DNA of 63,135 bases. Source: a virus. The number at the start of each line of letters is the position of its first letter. The first letter of the stretch is position 1. A model generated the notes under the pieces. That model made no database searches. It was not told the DNA's origin and saw only the letters and a list, made by a program, of their open reading frames with translations. Positions 38,694 through 48,400 of this stretch are shown in pieces. The translations under genes and the position numbers were made by a program. The DNA lies in IMG/VR virus record IMGVR_UViG_3300033571_005680, positions 1 through 63,135 of that record; one strand, 5' to 3'.

Positions 38694-38930
38694 ATGAACA
38701 AAGAAACAAAATGGACACTTGAATCAATTAAGATTGAATTAATTAGATGGGGTGATGATGTTGGAAAATATAAGGGTACAATAGTTTTTAGAAACGAAGA
38801 TGCAGACCAATTTACTTTTCAATTGAACCCTACTTTAGCTAACGCTTATTTAGAGTTAATTAAAGACACAGTTTTGTTGTCAGCTAATCAGTTAGTAGAA
38901 AAATTAAAACAATCATTAGAAAACAAATAA
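38694..38930 (+). CDS. Small early protein, 78 aa
   Basis: It starts MNKETKWTLESIKIELIRWG and continues GTIVFRNEDADQFTFQLNP, ending in an amphipathic helix (LSANQLVEKLKQSL). It lies inside the paralogous cluster but is not a member of that family. Confidence 0.6.
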   Translation: MNKETKWTLESIKIELIRWGDDVGKYKGTIVFRNEDADQFTFQLNPTLANAYLELIKDTVLLSANQLVEKLKQSLENK

Positions 38931-38933
38931 CCT

Positions 38934-39161
38934 ATGAAACAAACGGCAGTAGAATGGTTGATTAAGGAAATTAAAAACTTTGATAGTGGTCGTAGCGAAT
39001 ACTATAGTAAAGTAGCAATCTATAATCACGCTTATAGAATGGAGAAAGAGCAGATATTTGATGCATGGGATAGCGCATTAATAAACACCCACATTGCAAG
39101 CAACTCTATTGGTGTGCCTTACGATAAAGAGAAATACTACAACGAAACATATAACAAATGA
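38934..39161 (+). CDS. Paralogous small protein 3 of 3, 75 aa
   Basis: It starts MKQTAVEWLIKEIKNFDSGR and has RMEKEQIFDAWDSA and EKYYNETYNK. It is the third copy of the TAVEWL family. The first 18 bases of coding sequence are nearly identical to those of copy 1. The stop overlaps the next ATG. Confidence 0.75.
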   Translation: MKQTAVEWLIKEIKNFDSGRSEYYSKVAIYNHAYRMEKEQIFDAWDSALINTHIASNSIGVPYDKEKYYNETYNK

Positions 39162-39805
39162 TCACCAACGAGCAGAATGTTTTAAACGCCAACATCCCCA
39201 ACCTTAAACTAAAGGTTCGTAGGAGCTGGCTTACCAAGAAAGAAGAAGATCGAAACACCTATGACACTTGCTACGCATTCGCTATTCAAAGCATCGCCGG
39301 CAAGATACTTACGTTTCACATCATGACAGACTACGGCATGCTTAGAAGTAGAGTGCCAATATCTGAACTGTTCTACACCCCTACAGATAAAGATATACCT
39401 AGCGATTTCAAGCAGCTGTGGGACTGCTTTAGTGAGAACGCCAGTGTTATAGAATACTCATACTTGGCGGAGAAAAGGTGCAAGGTTATACTAAAAGATA
39501 AGTCAATGGTGTGGGCAACCTACCTGTTCACTGTGGACTGGTTCAATAACCCATACTCTGACGAGCCGACAGACTACAAGTGTGGTCACATTCTCGTGGC
39601 AGACGATGGCTACCTACTCTGCCAGCCTAACAACAGGATATTCTGGAAGGACTCCAACTTTGTCACCAACGAATTCCCTGTAGAACCAAAAGAGTTTAAG
39701 GTCGACACAGAGCTCCAGTCTGTGGAGGCAGAGAGCGACAGGTGGGTAAGCTCGAACGGGAACTCATTCTACTATGACATCAACGAGCTACCCAGCACCC
39801 CCTAA
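39158..39805 (+). CDS. Conserved hypothetical early protein, 215 aa
   Basis: It has LKLKVRRSWLTKKEEDRNTY, then HIMTDYGMLRSRVPISELFY, AEKRCKVILKDKSMVWATYL and DDGYLLCQPNNRIFWKDSNF. It is beta-rich with many aromatic residues and no catalytic motif I can name. It is the last gene of the rightward arm, before tandem terminators. Confidence 0.6.
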   Translation: MITNEQNVLNANIPNLKLKVRRSWLTKKEEDRNTYDTCYAFAIQSIAGKILTFHIMTDYGMLRSRVPISELFYTPTDKDIPSDFKQLWDCFSENASVIEYSYLAEKRCKVILKDKSMVWATYLFTVDWFNNPYSDEPTDYKCGHILVADDGYLLCQPNNRIFWKDSNFVTNEFPVEPKEFKVDTELQSVEAESDRWVSSNGNSFYYDINELPSTP

Positions 39806-39906
39806 ATTTAGCCACTTTCTAAATACGGGTTTGGAACTTTGCATCATCTATCCGATTACACAGTGCAGGTGAAGTCGGGTTTGATGTTGGTCAAGTCCAA
39901 TCTCTT

Positions 39907-39938
39907 ACCCCCTTTGCTGCACTCTTAGGGGGTTTTTT
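39907..39938 (+). terminator. Rho-independent terminator 1, end of rightward arm
   Basis: ACCCCCT and AGGGGGT pair perfectly around a 13-base loop, followed by a run of Ts. It ends transcription of the early arm. Confidence 0.85.
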
Positions 39939-39941
39939 ACG

Positions 39942-39971
39942 CCCTCGGTCGGATAGATCGGGGGTTTTTTT
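39942..39971 (+). terminator. Rho-independent terminator 2, end of rightward arm
   Basis: CCCTCGGTC/GATCGGGGG pair over 9 bases with two G-T pairs and a GGATA loop, followed by seven Ts. It is a back-up immediately after terminator 1. Confidence 0.85.
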
Positions 39972-40315
39972 ATTACCGGTCTTAACAGCGTTTCAATCCG
40001 GGGGTTGCTCAATATCAACCCGAATGAAAGTTTACTGTCATTCATGCTTAACTGTGAGGAATTTGACAGCCCAAGTGGGTACGGATAGTGGGGAGATTGG
40101 GTTGGTTTCGCCTTGCAGGAGATGATAGTCGTGTAACAAAATGTTCCAGCTCTGTCTTAGAAGGTGACAACTGGAGACTTGAAAGGCTCGTAATACAGCT
40201 ACACGACCCCTTGGATATGGGGATGCATGGAATGGCTCTGATCCTGTGAATTGATTTTTAAAGCAGGGGAGTATCTTTCAAGGATATAGACCTTCCCATG
40301 CCCACCCATTAAATC

Positions 40316-40624
40316 CTACTTAATCCTCCATACCCTAACCGCGTCAGTGCCAGTCCTCCTAACCGTAAACTTTGCAGCCTTGTTGTTCTTCTTTACGTAG
40401 GCGGTACATGCTGAACTCATCCTAGACACAACCCTTCTTATGTCTGCCTTACCGACCTTAACCTCAAAGGACTCACCGGCAAGCATGTCCTTGAATGGGT
40501 ATCGGATGCTGGGCCCGAGAGACCTGTAAACGCTGGTGATGGGCACGTTCTTTTGGATGATGAATACTTCTCCAACTTCTGTTCTAACTGATCTTTGTTC
40601 TGGCTTCTTTAAAACTTTTGTCAT
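40316..40624 (-). CDS. Small conserved phage protein, 102 aa
   Basis: It has YPFKDMLAGESFEVKVGKAD, then RRVVSRMSSACTAYVKKNNK and FTVRRTGTDAVRVWRIK. The PF..M..GeSF...S...A...Y.........RVWRIK pattern is a widespread small phage protein of unknown function. It is the last gene of the leftward arm. Its start is divergent from the HxlR-type regulator, so it may also have its own promoter. Confidence 0.7.
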   Translation of the reverse strand: MTKVLKKPEQRSVRTEVGEVFIIQKNVPITSVYRSLGPSIRYPFKDMLAGESFEVKVGKADIRRVVSRMSSACTAYVKKNNKAAKFTVRRTGTDAVRVWRIK

Positions 40625-40659
40625 AAAAATTTCTTTGCAATTTATCTAAGCGCCTCCAA

Positions 40660-40702
40660 GTAACCTATACGTAACCAAAAATCCAGTTACCTGTATGTAA
40701 CT
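40660..40702. promoter_or_regulatory. Paired operator-like sites of the HxlR-type regulator
   Basis: Two 17-base sites match at 13 positions: GTAACCTATACGTAACC (40660-40676) and GTTACCTGTATGTAACT (40686-40702), centred 26 bases apart. The second is a dyad GTTAC-n6-GTAAC. They lie between the divergent 40316-40624 and 40755 genes, as expected for autoregulation. Confidence 0.65.
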
Positions 40703-40754
40703 ACTTTATCATTAAAATAGATTTTTTGATAACTATTTTGTATAGCTTGTATGG

Positions 40755-41072
40755 GTGCCGATAATAGACAACATAGCGATCAACTACAAGACAAGGAAGA
40801 TCGGGGGCAAGTGGAAGCCTGCGATAATGTATGTCCTATATAACAGGCCAGAAAGATTCAATAGAATCAAGATGCTGATACCGGGGATCAGCGCTAAGAT
40901 GTTGACATCAACGATAAAGGAGATGGAGAAGAATGAATTAGTAACAAAGAGTGGAGACAGGTATGCGTTAACAGAACCAGCAACAAGAATTACCGCACTA
41001 CTTTATCAGATACAGGAGATTGTTGACACCTTGCCGATCTTGATCTGTACAGGAGTACTGCTAGGAGAATAG
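40755..41072 (+). CDS. HxlR-type winged-helix regulator, 105 aa
   Basis: It has IGGKWKPAIMYVLYNRPERF, then LIPGISAKMLTSTIKEMEKN and ALTEPATRITALLYQIQEIV. These are the KW..., RF..., GIS.KMLT..I.EME, LT signatures of HxlR regulators. The usual variable wing is shortened. The start is GTG at 40755 after the dyads. It is the only plus-strand gene in this part of the late arm and it converges with the small membrane gene at 41187. Confidence 0.75.
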   Translation: MPIIDNIAINYKTRKIGGKWKPAIMYVLYNRPERFNRIKMLIPGISAKMLTSTIKEMEKNELVTKSGDRYALTEPATRITALLYQIQEIVDTLPILICTGVLLGE

Positions 41073-41187
41073 TAATAGATGGGTGAACAAACACAAACAG
41101 GATGACATTGATCTCCTCGTAGCTAAGCCCAGTTATACTAGCCAGCCAGTACAAGAAGTCCATGCATGCGTTGAAGATATCAACCAT
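40990..41187 (-). CDS. Small membrane protein, 65 aa
   Basis: It starts MVDIFNACMDFLYWLASITG and continues SYEEINVILFVFVHPSITIL, ending with Arg/Ser-rich residues. It has one or two transmembrane helices. The layout NxCxDFLxWLAxxxGxxYEEINVxxFVxxHP recurs in Bacteroidota phages near lysis or late-end genes. It overlaps the convergent regulator by 83 bases. It may be a holin accessory; not established. Confidence 0.6.
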   Translation of the reverse strand: MVDIFNACMDFLYWLASITGLSYEEINVILFVFVHPSITILLAVLLYRSRSARCQQSPVSDKVVR

Positions 41188-41197
41188 GCTGCAATAT

Positions 41198-41226
41198 AAA
41201 AAAGCCTGAGAAAATCTCCCAGACTC
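41198..41226 (-). terminator. Terminator after the 41227 gene (minus strand)
   Basis: On the minus strand AGTCTGGGAGA and TCTCAGGCT form a stem with a bulge, followed by TTTTTTA. It lies directly after the stop of the basic protein at 41227. Confidence 0.6.
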
Positions 41227-41610
41227 TTACCTATATTTTGACGTTTTTTTAGCTATTTTATCGGGCTGTTTAACAAACTGTTCACCCTTTCTGTTGCCTT
41301 CCGCCTTAGCTCTATTTGTAGATGCCTTCTCTGCAGCGGTTAAACTCTTCCAAGCCTTCTCTGGTAGGTATCTTTTCTTGCCCTTAGACGGCTTACCATC
41401 CGATGTAGTCCACTTCTGCTTAGTCCACTTGGCTAGGCTATTGCTGGGCGACTTAGAGCCCTTATACTTGCCTCCTCGTTTCTTATAGATAGCGACAGCC
41501 AGCTGAGCCTTACGTGCTGACCACTCACCGGGATCGCCTCCCTTGCTGCCAGCCTTTACCTTGGCGACAACAGACTTCCACAGAGATGGGTTTGACTTCT
41601 TAGATGTCAT
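41227..41610 (-). CDS. Basic conserved protein, DUF5872-like, 127 aa
   Basis: It has PSLWKSVVAKVKAGSKGGDP, then EWSARKAQLAVAIYKKRGGK, WTKQKWTTSDGK and KKRYLPEKAWKSLTAAEKA. These are the repeated WSARKAQLA and RYLP.KAWK.LT signatures of the DUF5872 family seen in phages and giant viruses. It is strongly basic, so it may be a packaged DNA-binding protein. It is preceded by another basic gene with ATGA overlap. Confidence 0.75.
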   Translation of the reverse strand: MTSKKSNPSLWKSVVAKVKAGSKGGDPGEWSARKAQLAVAIYKKRGGKYKGSKSPSNSLAKWTKQKWTTSDGKPSKGKKRYLPEKAWKSLTAAEKASTNRAKAEGNRKGEQFVKQPDKIAKKTSKYR

Positions 41611-41726
41611 CTCCCCTGCCCCCTGTATTTAGATACTGGTTTAGACTTTGGGCCTCTCCTCTTGGATGCCTTACCCTTTCTTCTTTTACCGAAGGTTAGC
41701 TTAATACTTTCTACTCCCTTTCTCAT
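41607..41726 (-). CDS. Very basic small protein, 39 aa
   Basis: It starts MRKGVESIKLTFGKRRKG; over one third of residues are Lys/Arg. ATGA overlaps at both ends with 41227-41610 and 41723-42484 show that it is part of the operon. Probably DNA- or RNA-binding. Confidence 0.55.
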   Translation of the reverse strand: MRKGVESIKLTFGKRRKGKASKRRGPKSKPVSKYRGQGR

Positions 41727-42484
41727 TTTATTTTCTTTCCTGTTTTCTTATCAAAATAAATCCTGCCGTATATCTCTGGGCCCTGTGCTCCTGTGACGTC
41801 ATCCTTCTTATCCATACCAAAGAACTTAGCCAGTGAGCTTTCAACAGCTGATCCTCCAGCGAATGGGTTGATGTCCCACTTGTCGTAGTATGACACATAG
41901 AACCCTTTGTCGTCCTCACCTACTGAGAACTTAGCATCACCGAGTGGTTGCTGAGACATGATTGCAGAACCTTTCTTTCTGTCTACTCCGGTAGGTGCGC
42001 CCCCGAGCTGGCCACCTTCTGCAAGCGTTGCGAACTTTTCCCTAAACTCATTAATGTCCTTGGCCTTTATCTCGCCAACAGGGAACGATTCTTCAATCTT
42101 TGGGACTGTGTAGTACTTTGCGTTGGGATCCTTGCTCTGGCTAGGCTTGAATGGCGACTCTTTTATTGTGCCAAACTTCTGACCTTTACCAAGATACATT
42201 CCCCACAGGTCTAGCTTTTCCTTTTCAAATCCTGCCGGCGCCATCTCCATCATCTTCCTGTCTACCTCCTGCTCGTCCTTTACAACGGCGCTCCAAACCC
42301 TCTGCATTGGGCCAACCTTCTTATCCTGTCCCGGGATCTGAGCATCATACCCGTATGGGTATATGTTTCGATACAGCCTGTCGGCCACACCCTCTTTTAC
42401 TTTCTTACCAAGCGTTGCAAGTCCAGACAATAATCTGCCTCCTGCTGTTACTGGTACTGGATCACCTCCGTAAAACTCTGCCAT
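41723..42484 (-). CDS. Conserved late protein, 253 aa
   Basis: The ATG at 42484 (MAEFYGGDPVPVTAGGRLLS) is chosen; the frame upstream lacks an ATG. It has YPYGYDAQIPGQDK near the N-terminus. It ends with FYVSYYDKWDINPFAG and EIYGRIYFDKKTGKKIK, a short C-terminal domain also found at the ends of other phage virion proteins. It follows the giant polyvalent protein and may be co-injected. Function unknown. Confidence 0.6.
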   Translation of the reverse strand: MAEFYGGDPVPVTAGGRLLSGLATLGKKVKEGVADRLYRNIYPYGYDAQIPGQDKKVGPMQRVWSAVVKDEQEVDRKMMEMAPAGFEKEKLDLWGMYLGKGQKFGTIKESPFKPSQSKDPNAKYYTVPKIEESFPVGEIKAKDINEFREKFATLAEGGQLGGAPTGVDRKKGSAIMSQQPLGDAKFSVGEDDKGFYVSYYDKWDINPFAGGSAVESSLAKFFGMDKKDDVTGAQGPEIYGRIYFDKKTGKKIK

Positions 42485-42485
42485 A

Positions 42486-45400
42486 CTATTCAAAATAAAG
42501 TGAAAATGTTGCTTGTTTATTTGCTGCTTCTTTGATCTTCTTTACAGCTGCCTTAACCATCTCATCATCCTCGTTCTTGTAGTCGCCCATAAATTCATAC
42601 AGGAGATTCTTCATGGTCTGCCCATACACCTTGCGGAACTGGTAGTACTGCTCGTCGGTTGCTGGTGTTTCAGACATATCATCAAGGTTAACAATGTTGG
42701 GTCGCTTAGGAACTCCTACGAATATTCCTCTTGAGTGTAAGAACTCTACCATCTCGTCCTTCTTTTCTTCGGGAATTGTGTAGGCAGGAACTAATCTTTC
42801 AGAAGTGGTAGGCGAAACAGGATCTCCGAACACATCAATGATCGGATTGAGTCCGTCGTTAAGCACTGGGATATCTCTGTATAAGATCGCAGCACCTTTG
42901 GCCTCCTTCATAGGATCGCCTTGGTATTCGTCTACAAACTTTAAAGCCTGCTGTGTGAAGTTTGAAAGCGTAACAGACTTAGCCTGCTGTGCTGCCCACT
43001 TGCTAACACCCTCTCCAACATTCTCAGCCTTTCCAGTCTGCTCTGGGCGGAACACGTCTATGAACTCAGCCAGTCCTTTCATTAAAGAAGACTCATACAT
43101 AGAGGCCATCATACCGTAACCAAACAAGGTTGTTCTGTCCCAGAATCCATCCTCTGAATCTCCGTATTTAACACCGTCCCTGTATGCACCTATACCAGCT
43201 AGGATACCACGGATTGGCCAGTCAGCGTAGTTGATCTTTGTGCCATCCTTCAATGTAATAGTGAAAGGTCTCCAACCCTCCTTCTGCAGTTCGTAGTTTT
43301 TCTGGATGTTTCCAGTACCGTTGGCGGTAATCTCAAACATATCATCCTCCTCGTCTCCAACAAGGCTGGCCAGAACCCCTACGGCAGCAAGCCCCATAGT
43401 GGCCTTTATAGCCAAATCTCCGCGCTCTTCATTGGTCAGCTTAGTACCACCACCAAACGGGTTTCTTTTGCCCGTAATGGCCTTGTAATAGCCTGCAGGA
43501 GAGTAGTTCAACATCTGCTCCGTAAGGTTGGCGACAATCCTAGTAAACGGTATCCAAACCTTGAGCAACCTTGCCTCCTGCTGGGCACGAACGATCATAT
43601 TATAAATAGGTCTAATAAATCCTTCCGGCTCGTAGTTTAATGTAACCCTCTTACCGAAATCCTCAGACGCCTGCTCGATCTGTTCAGGTCTTGATTCCTC
43701 TACCAGTTCAATAACACGGCGCTTAAACGTAAGCGTTCCCGGCTTGAACCCTTCAGCAGCTGCATCCTTCTTAGCCTGACCGATAACCTGCTTGGTATTC
43801 CCTAGGATCTCGTTAGCCCTCTTGTAGTTATTCTTTGTAGGCTGGTTCTTGCCCTCCTGAACAGCCTGTGCCCAAGCCATCATGTTGGCATACGCCTCTT
43901 GGTTGATGGATGAGAACATAGCATCGGCAGCTGACAGACCACGACCTACAAATCTTAAAGCTCTTGGTGAAAGCTCTATAAACGCAGGAAAGTCTAACAC
44001 CTTGCCGACTCTTCCTCCCCCGAGCTGGCCAACTTTGGTTCGGCCCCAGCTGAAGTATTCCAGAATGTTATTTCCAAAATACTTATCAAGATCCTGCTCT
44101 TTAACACCAGTCCTTATAATGTCAGCGCCAACTACAGAACCTTTAGCAAATCCACTTACAGCACCTTTGGCTGCATAGATGAAAGGCATCAGACTTTTGT
44201 TCTTGAGCGACTCACGTGTAGCAACTACCGGAATCTCAAAGAAGGTATTGAACAAGTTGGCGAATAAGTTCTTAGACTGGGTAGTAATACCAGACAGAAT
44301 CTTGGCATACCATATGGCCTCAAGAACTTCAAAACCGTTTACTGGTGATATGCTATTAAGATAAGAGCTCAGCTTGATTATCGCCATATTCTTAGGCAAT
44401 CCAAACTTAGCGTTACCAACCTCAGTAAGCAGGTCTCTGATCTTGTCTTCCTGATCTTTTGTAACTTCTACACCTTTCTCTTTAAGCTGATTAAGAACTT
44501 TGTTCAGATAGAACTGCGTTGCATTTGGATCATCCTTGAAAGCGATGAATGCCTGAACCGCTTGACCAAGACTTGTAGCCTTCTTGGCGAACGTATTGTA
44601 TATAGCAGCTTGCTTATCGGCAAGTCTCTTAGCTAGATCCGTATTCCCATCCTGACGAGCTTGCTCAATCATTGGGGTTAACTTCTTAGCCGTGATAGCA
44701 GCCATGAACACAAGAGACGCGTCAGGTATGCTAGGCTCGCTAACAACGTAGTCAGCAACCTCTTCCACACTCTTACCCTTCATGAACTCATTTACAGCCT
44801 CTTCAGTCTGTTTGTTAGTCTGCTGGAAGTAAGTCTTAGCTTCATCATCAATACGTGCTGCTGTCTCGCTTGGCAGGGTGTCAAACCTTCTTGCCAAACC
44901 TCTATCCATTTCACGACCTTCGCCTTCAACATCAAGCCTTGCTTCCTCAAGCTCCATTCCTGTTGGCGCTTGTGGTGCAGCCATAATTGCATCTATCTCA
45001 GCATCAGAAAGGTTTAATGAGTTCTTAATCGCCTGACGTATTACATCATCGCTCACCCCATCTGATCTCTTTCTTTCAACAAACGCACGGACACGGTTGT
45101 CTCTGTCTCCCATTGAGAACTGTGGCTCCTCATCAACCCTACCCTGAACCTTCTTCTTCTTACTGTTAGGAACAACATCCTTGTACTTAGGATTTACTAC
45201 TGTGTCGTTTATTCTAGCACCGGGCTTAGAGTAAAACTCCGGCTTATGTTTAACAGTAGTCTCAGCCCTCATCATGCCACCATTCCACTTGGCGACCACC
45301 ATATCAAAACCATACTTGGCTGCAATCTTGGCGATCCAACCTACCTGCTGGTTAGGCCCAAAGCCACCGAACGGATACTCCTTCAAGAACGCCTCTCTTG

Positions 45401-48400
45401 CCTCATCGTAGAGGTTTAGAGGATCTTTCTGGAATGGGTATACCTTGTGCTTAGGTACGGCAACAACGTGCCCAAAATCGCCTGTAAATGATTCCTTGCT
45501 TGGGGTGGTGTAGTAGTAAGAAACATTGGGCTTTTGCATTGCCTCCTCTCTTGAGGTCTGCCTGCTGGCTCCATGCTTCCTTGGATCGATGCCAGACTTT
45601 GTGAGATCTTTTGTAGAGAAGTGGAAGAACAGATAATTACCCTTACCATCCTCAGTCATCTTCCTATCCCATCCGTAGTCAGCCAGAAGATCCTTGCCTT
45701 TTTTAGGAGACTTATCATTCTTTCTGGCTTGGATTCTTGGCGAACCATAAGTTCTTGCACCTTTAGGTACAGCACCAGCTTCAGAGTCAGCCTTCCTTCT
45801 GCCAACATTATAGAACGACTGCGCCTTGCTGATACCCTTCTCCCTCACATCAGCGAAGATGTCGTTTGCGCCAACATAATTCTCACCATACCCAATCTGA
45901 TCACCCTTGATAACAAACGGGTAAGACTCGTGAGATAGGTCGCTAGGCAACAGCTCAATGCTGTAGCCACCGTTCTTCATTTCAGGCGTTGGGTTGGTGC
46001 TATATCTTTCAAACAGAGCAGGGTCTGTAGTATAAATTATCTTATCAGTAAAAGGCTTTACATACTTAACAACGTCTCCAGTGGTAGCGTTCTTAAAGTG
46101 GTCATCAGATACAGACTCTGACAACTCCTGCAATGTTGGAATGCCAAGATTGTAATGCAAAAGCTTGTGCGAATCTCTGGTAGATGCAGTGATCTTTGTT
46201 GGTTTATCCTGAAGCATATACTCATGGAGCATACCCCTAGATGAGAATGACGACGGAGCCATAACCTTCTGGTATATGTCGGATATTGTCTTTGCATCTT
46301 TGGCGTCATCTATCATAGACTGGATTGCATTAATCTCAGCCTCATTCTTCCTTGTCTTCTGAAGAGCAACAAGAGATTCTTTAAAAATCTTTACAACCCT
46401 CCTCTCCTTTGCAGGTGTGTTAGCAGAAATCTCAAACATTCCTCCCGGGCCCCACAGCAACTCCATGGTTGTTACGTTACCCAAGTGCGCCGTCAAAGGG
46501 TTCTGCATTGCTACACCCATAATGGCGTCTGGGAACATCTCAGCCCTCTTCATAACTTGAATGGCCTGACCGGGACTTGTGAATGCTAAGATTATATTGT
46601 TATCCTGCATCTTGTTTATGCTGGAATAACCAAATCCTCCCATCCCCTCTCTGGTAACAGACTGTCCAGTTAATCTATTCTTAAGATCAATCTGCCCAAC
46701 CTTTGTGTTGTCGTAGAATATAACCCTAGAGATTCTGTAGTTTGATATTTCTTCAATGCTCTTCAGCATTTCACTTCTCAACCATCCTTCAACTTCAGGC
46801 CCTGCATTTTCACCAGCTCTAGCCTGAATACTTAAGTCAACATCAACACCTATTCCAGACTCTAAATTCTCTGAAGCATCGTCATACTGGCCAATAGTGT
46901 TTTCAATTCTTGTTACATTTTCAGCGCCAACAATTCCTTCAACGCTTCTTCCAGACTTTAAAGCCTCAGACACTTCAGCAGCAAGCTTTCTGAATGCGCC
47001 AAGATCAGTGTCATTAAGTACTTGATCAAAACCTAACAGCTTGGCTACATTATTTACAAAGTCAATAAGCGTTTGTCTAAATCCTACTGGGAGACTGGCG
47101 AGATCAATAGTACCGTCAGCAACCATAGAGGTAGCCTCAACAAGCGTCTCATCATCTATCGACTCTTGAGTGTCGTAGTTTTCTTCAGCCCACTTAAGCG
47201 CTGATGGAGAAGCTTGCTTAGCACCACGCACCGCCCTGTCATACAGGTCACGGTTTGTGTTACGAATAATATTCATAACAGGGTGAGAGGCTTCGTGCCA
47301 TATAACCCTGCCTGCATTGATACCAGACCTTAATCTTGCATTATTAAGAATTATCCTCCCATCCTCAGCAACAAACACACCATCAGTACCTCTCTGACCA
47401 CCCATAGATTCAACCATGTTGTCATACTCTACTGGGTCTTCAATTACTTCAATAGTAACGCCAGTCTCAGCAAGAGCACTGCCGGCATTTGCAATCATTG
47501 TATCTATAGTAGAGATACCTAGCTCATCTAATAGATCTTTTGTTACAGCATCAACATCTGTCTGCTGCTGACCAAATACATTTGGCACACGATTATTTTC
47601 AAGAGCATTTGCAATCTCTCTAAACTGCTCGTCAGTAAATGACATCGGATTAGTACCGTCAGCACCAGTCTTTACATTCTCGAAAGTGTCAAGATCAAAC
47701 AAGGATTCCTGACCTGCAGCCCTTCCAAACTCAAGAGCAGCTGCTCTGTTTGCGCTTGGAACAACTATGTTAAGATCGATAGATGCACGGTTGCTGTTAG
47801 GGAACTTGTATATTCCAACCTTGAAGTTGTTTCCAGAAATCTTACCACGATTATCTTCTACAAACTTAGATACCATTTCAGGAGTGATCTCCTCAATGGT
47901 TGTATTCATAGATGCAGCAGGAACAACCAGTCCACCTCCAGTGTACTGAGTTCCGTCTATGTTCATGGTGCTTCCAGTCTCAACCTCCGGCGCAGCAGTC
48001 TTAACTTCATTTACAAATGGAGCAGCGTTCTGCGCTATTACAGCTGGCTGAATCTCTATATTAGAGAGTTGTGGAGCTGAAAGTGCAGCTAGTTCTGCAT
48101 CATACTTTGAGTTAATAAACTGTTCTACAGTCTGATTGCTTCCTACGGCATAAGTTTCTTTAAGTCCTTCTTCATCGTAGTTGCCTAGCTCCTCCTGCCT
48201 TCTTCTTTCGATGTCGGCTTTCTTCTCTTCTACTGCCCTTTGGCTGCCGATATTGCTATCGCTAACATTTGTTGGCGTGATCTGGGCTTGCCCTTGTTGC
48301 CCCGCTCCTTGCCCGACTTCTTGTTGTCCTTGTACAGCTCCCGCAGGTTGGCTGATATTGCTTTCTGTTCGTCCTTCTTGGACTTGGCTTTCATTAGTGG

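Larger units (their letters stand above)
39806..40315 (+). ncRNA. Structured non-coding region between the arms
   Basis: About 500 bases have no gene. AGTGCAG (39863-39869 region) can pair with CTGCACT inside the terminator loop, so the first stretch folds over the terminator. Beyond the terminators, long pairings include GTCGTGT/ACACGAC and CCAG/CTGG. GCATGG/CCATGC encloses GGGGAG/CTTCCC and TATC/GGATA (40222-40305). The density of pairing suggests a functional RNA; strand and family are uncertain. Confidence 0.45.

Noticed and set aside
40222-40315. Group I intron suggested by GGATATAGACC near 40295
   Set aside because: Resembles the conserved 3' core segment only loosely. I found no matching partner segments and no interrupted gene around it.
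35023-40808. GTCGGGGG and ATCGGGGG near-copies of the repeated nonamer (35023, 39957, 40802)
   Set aside because: They break the GA(A/G)C end, and one is part of a terminator stem. Not counted among the 28.
44017-44025. CCCCCGA(A/G)C as a codon-pair effect of a common peptide
   Set aside because: Copies lie in several reading frames and in gaps, encoding unrelated residues, so no single peptide explains them.
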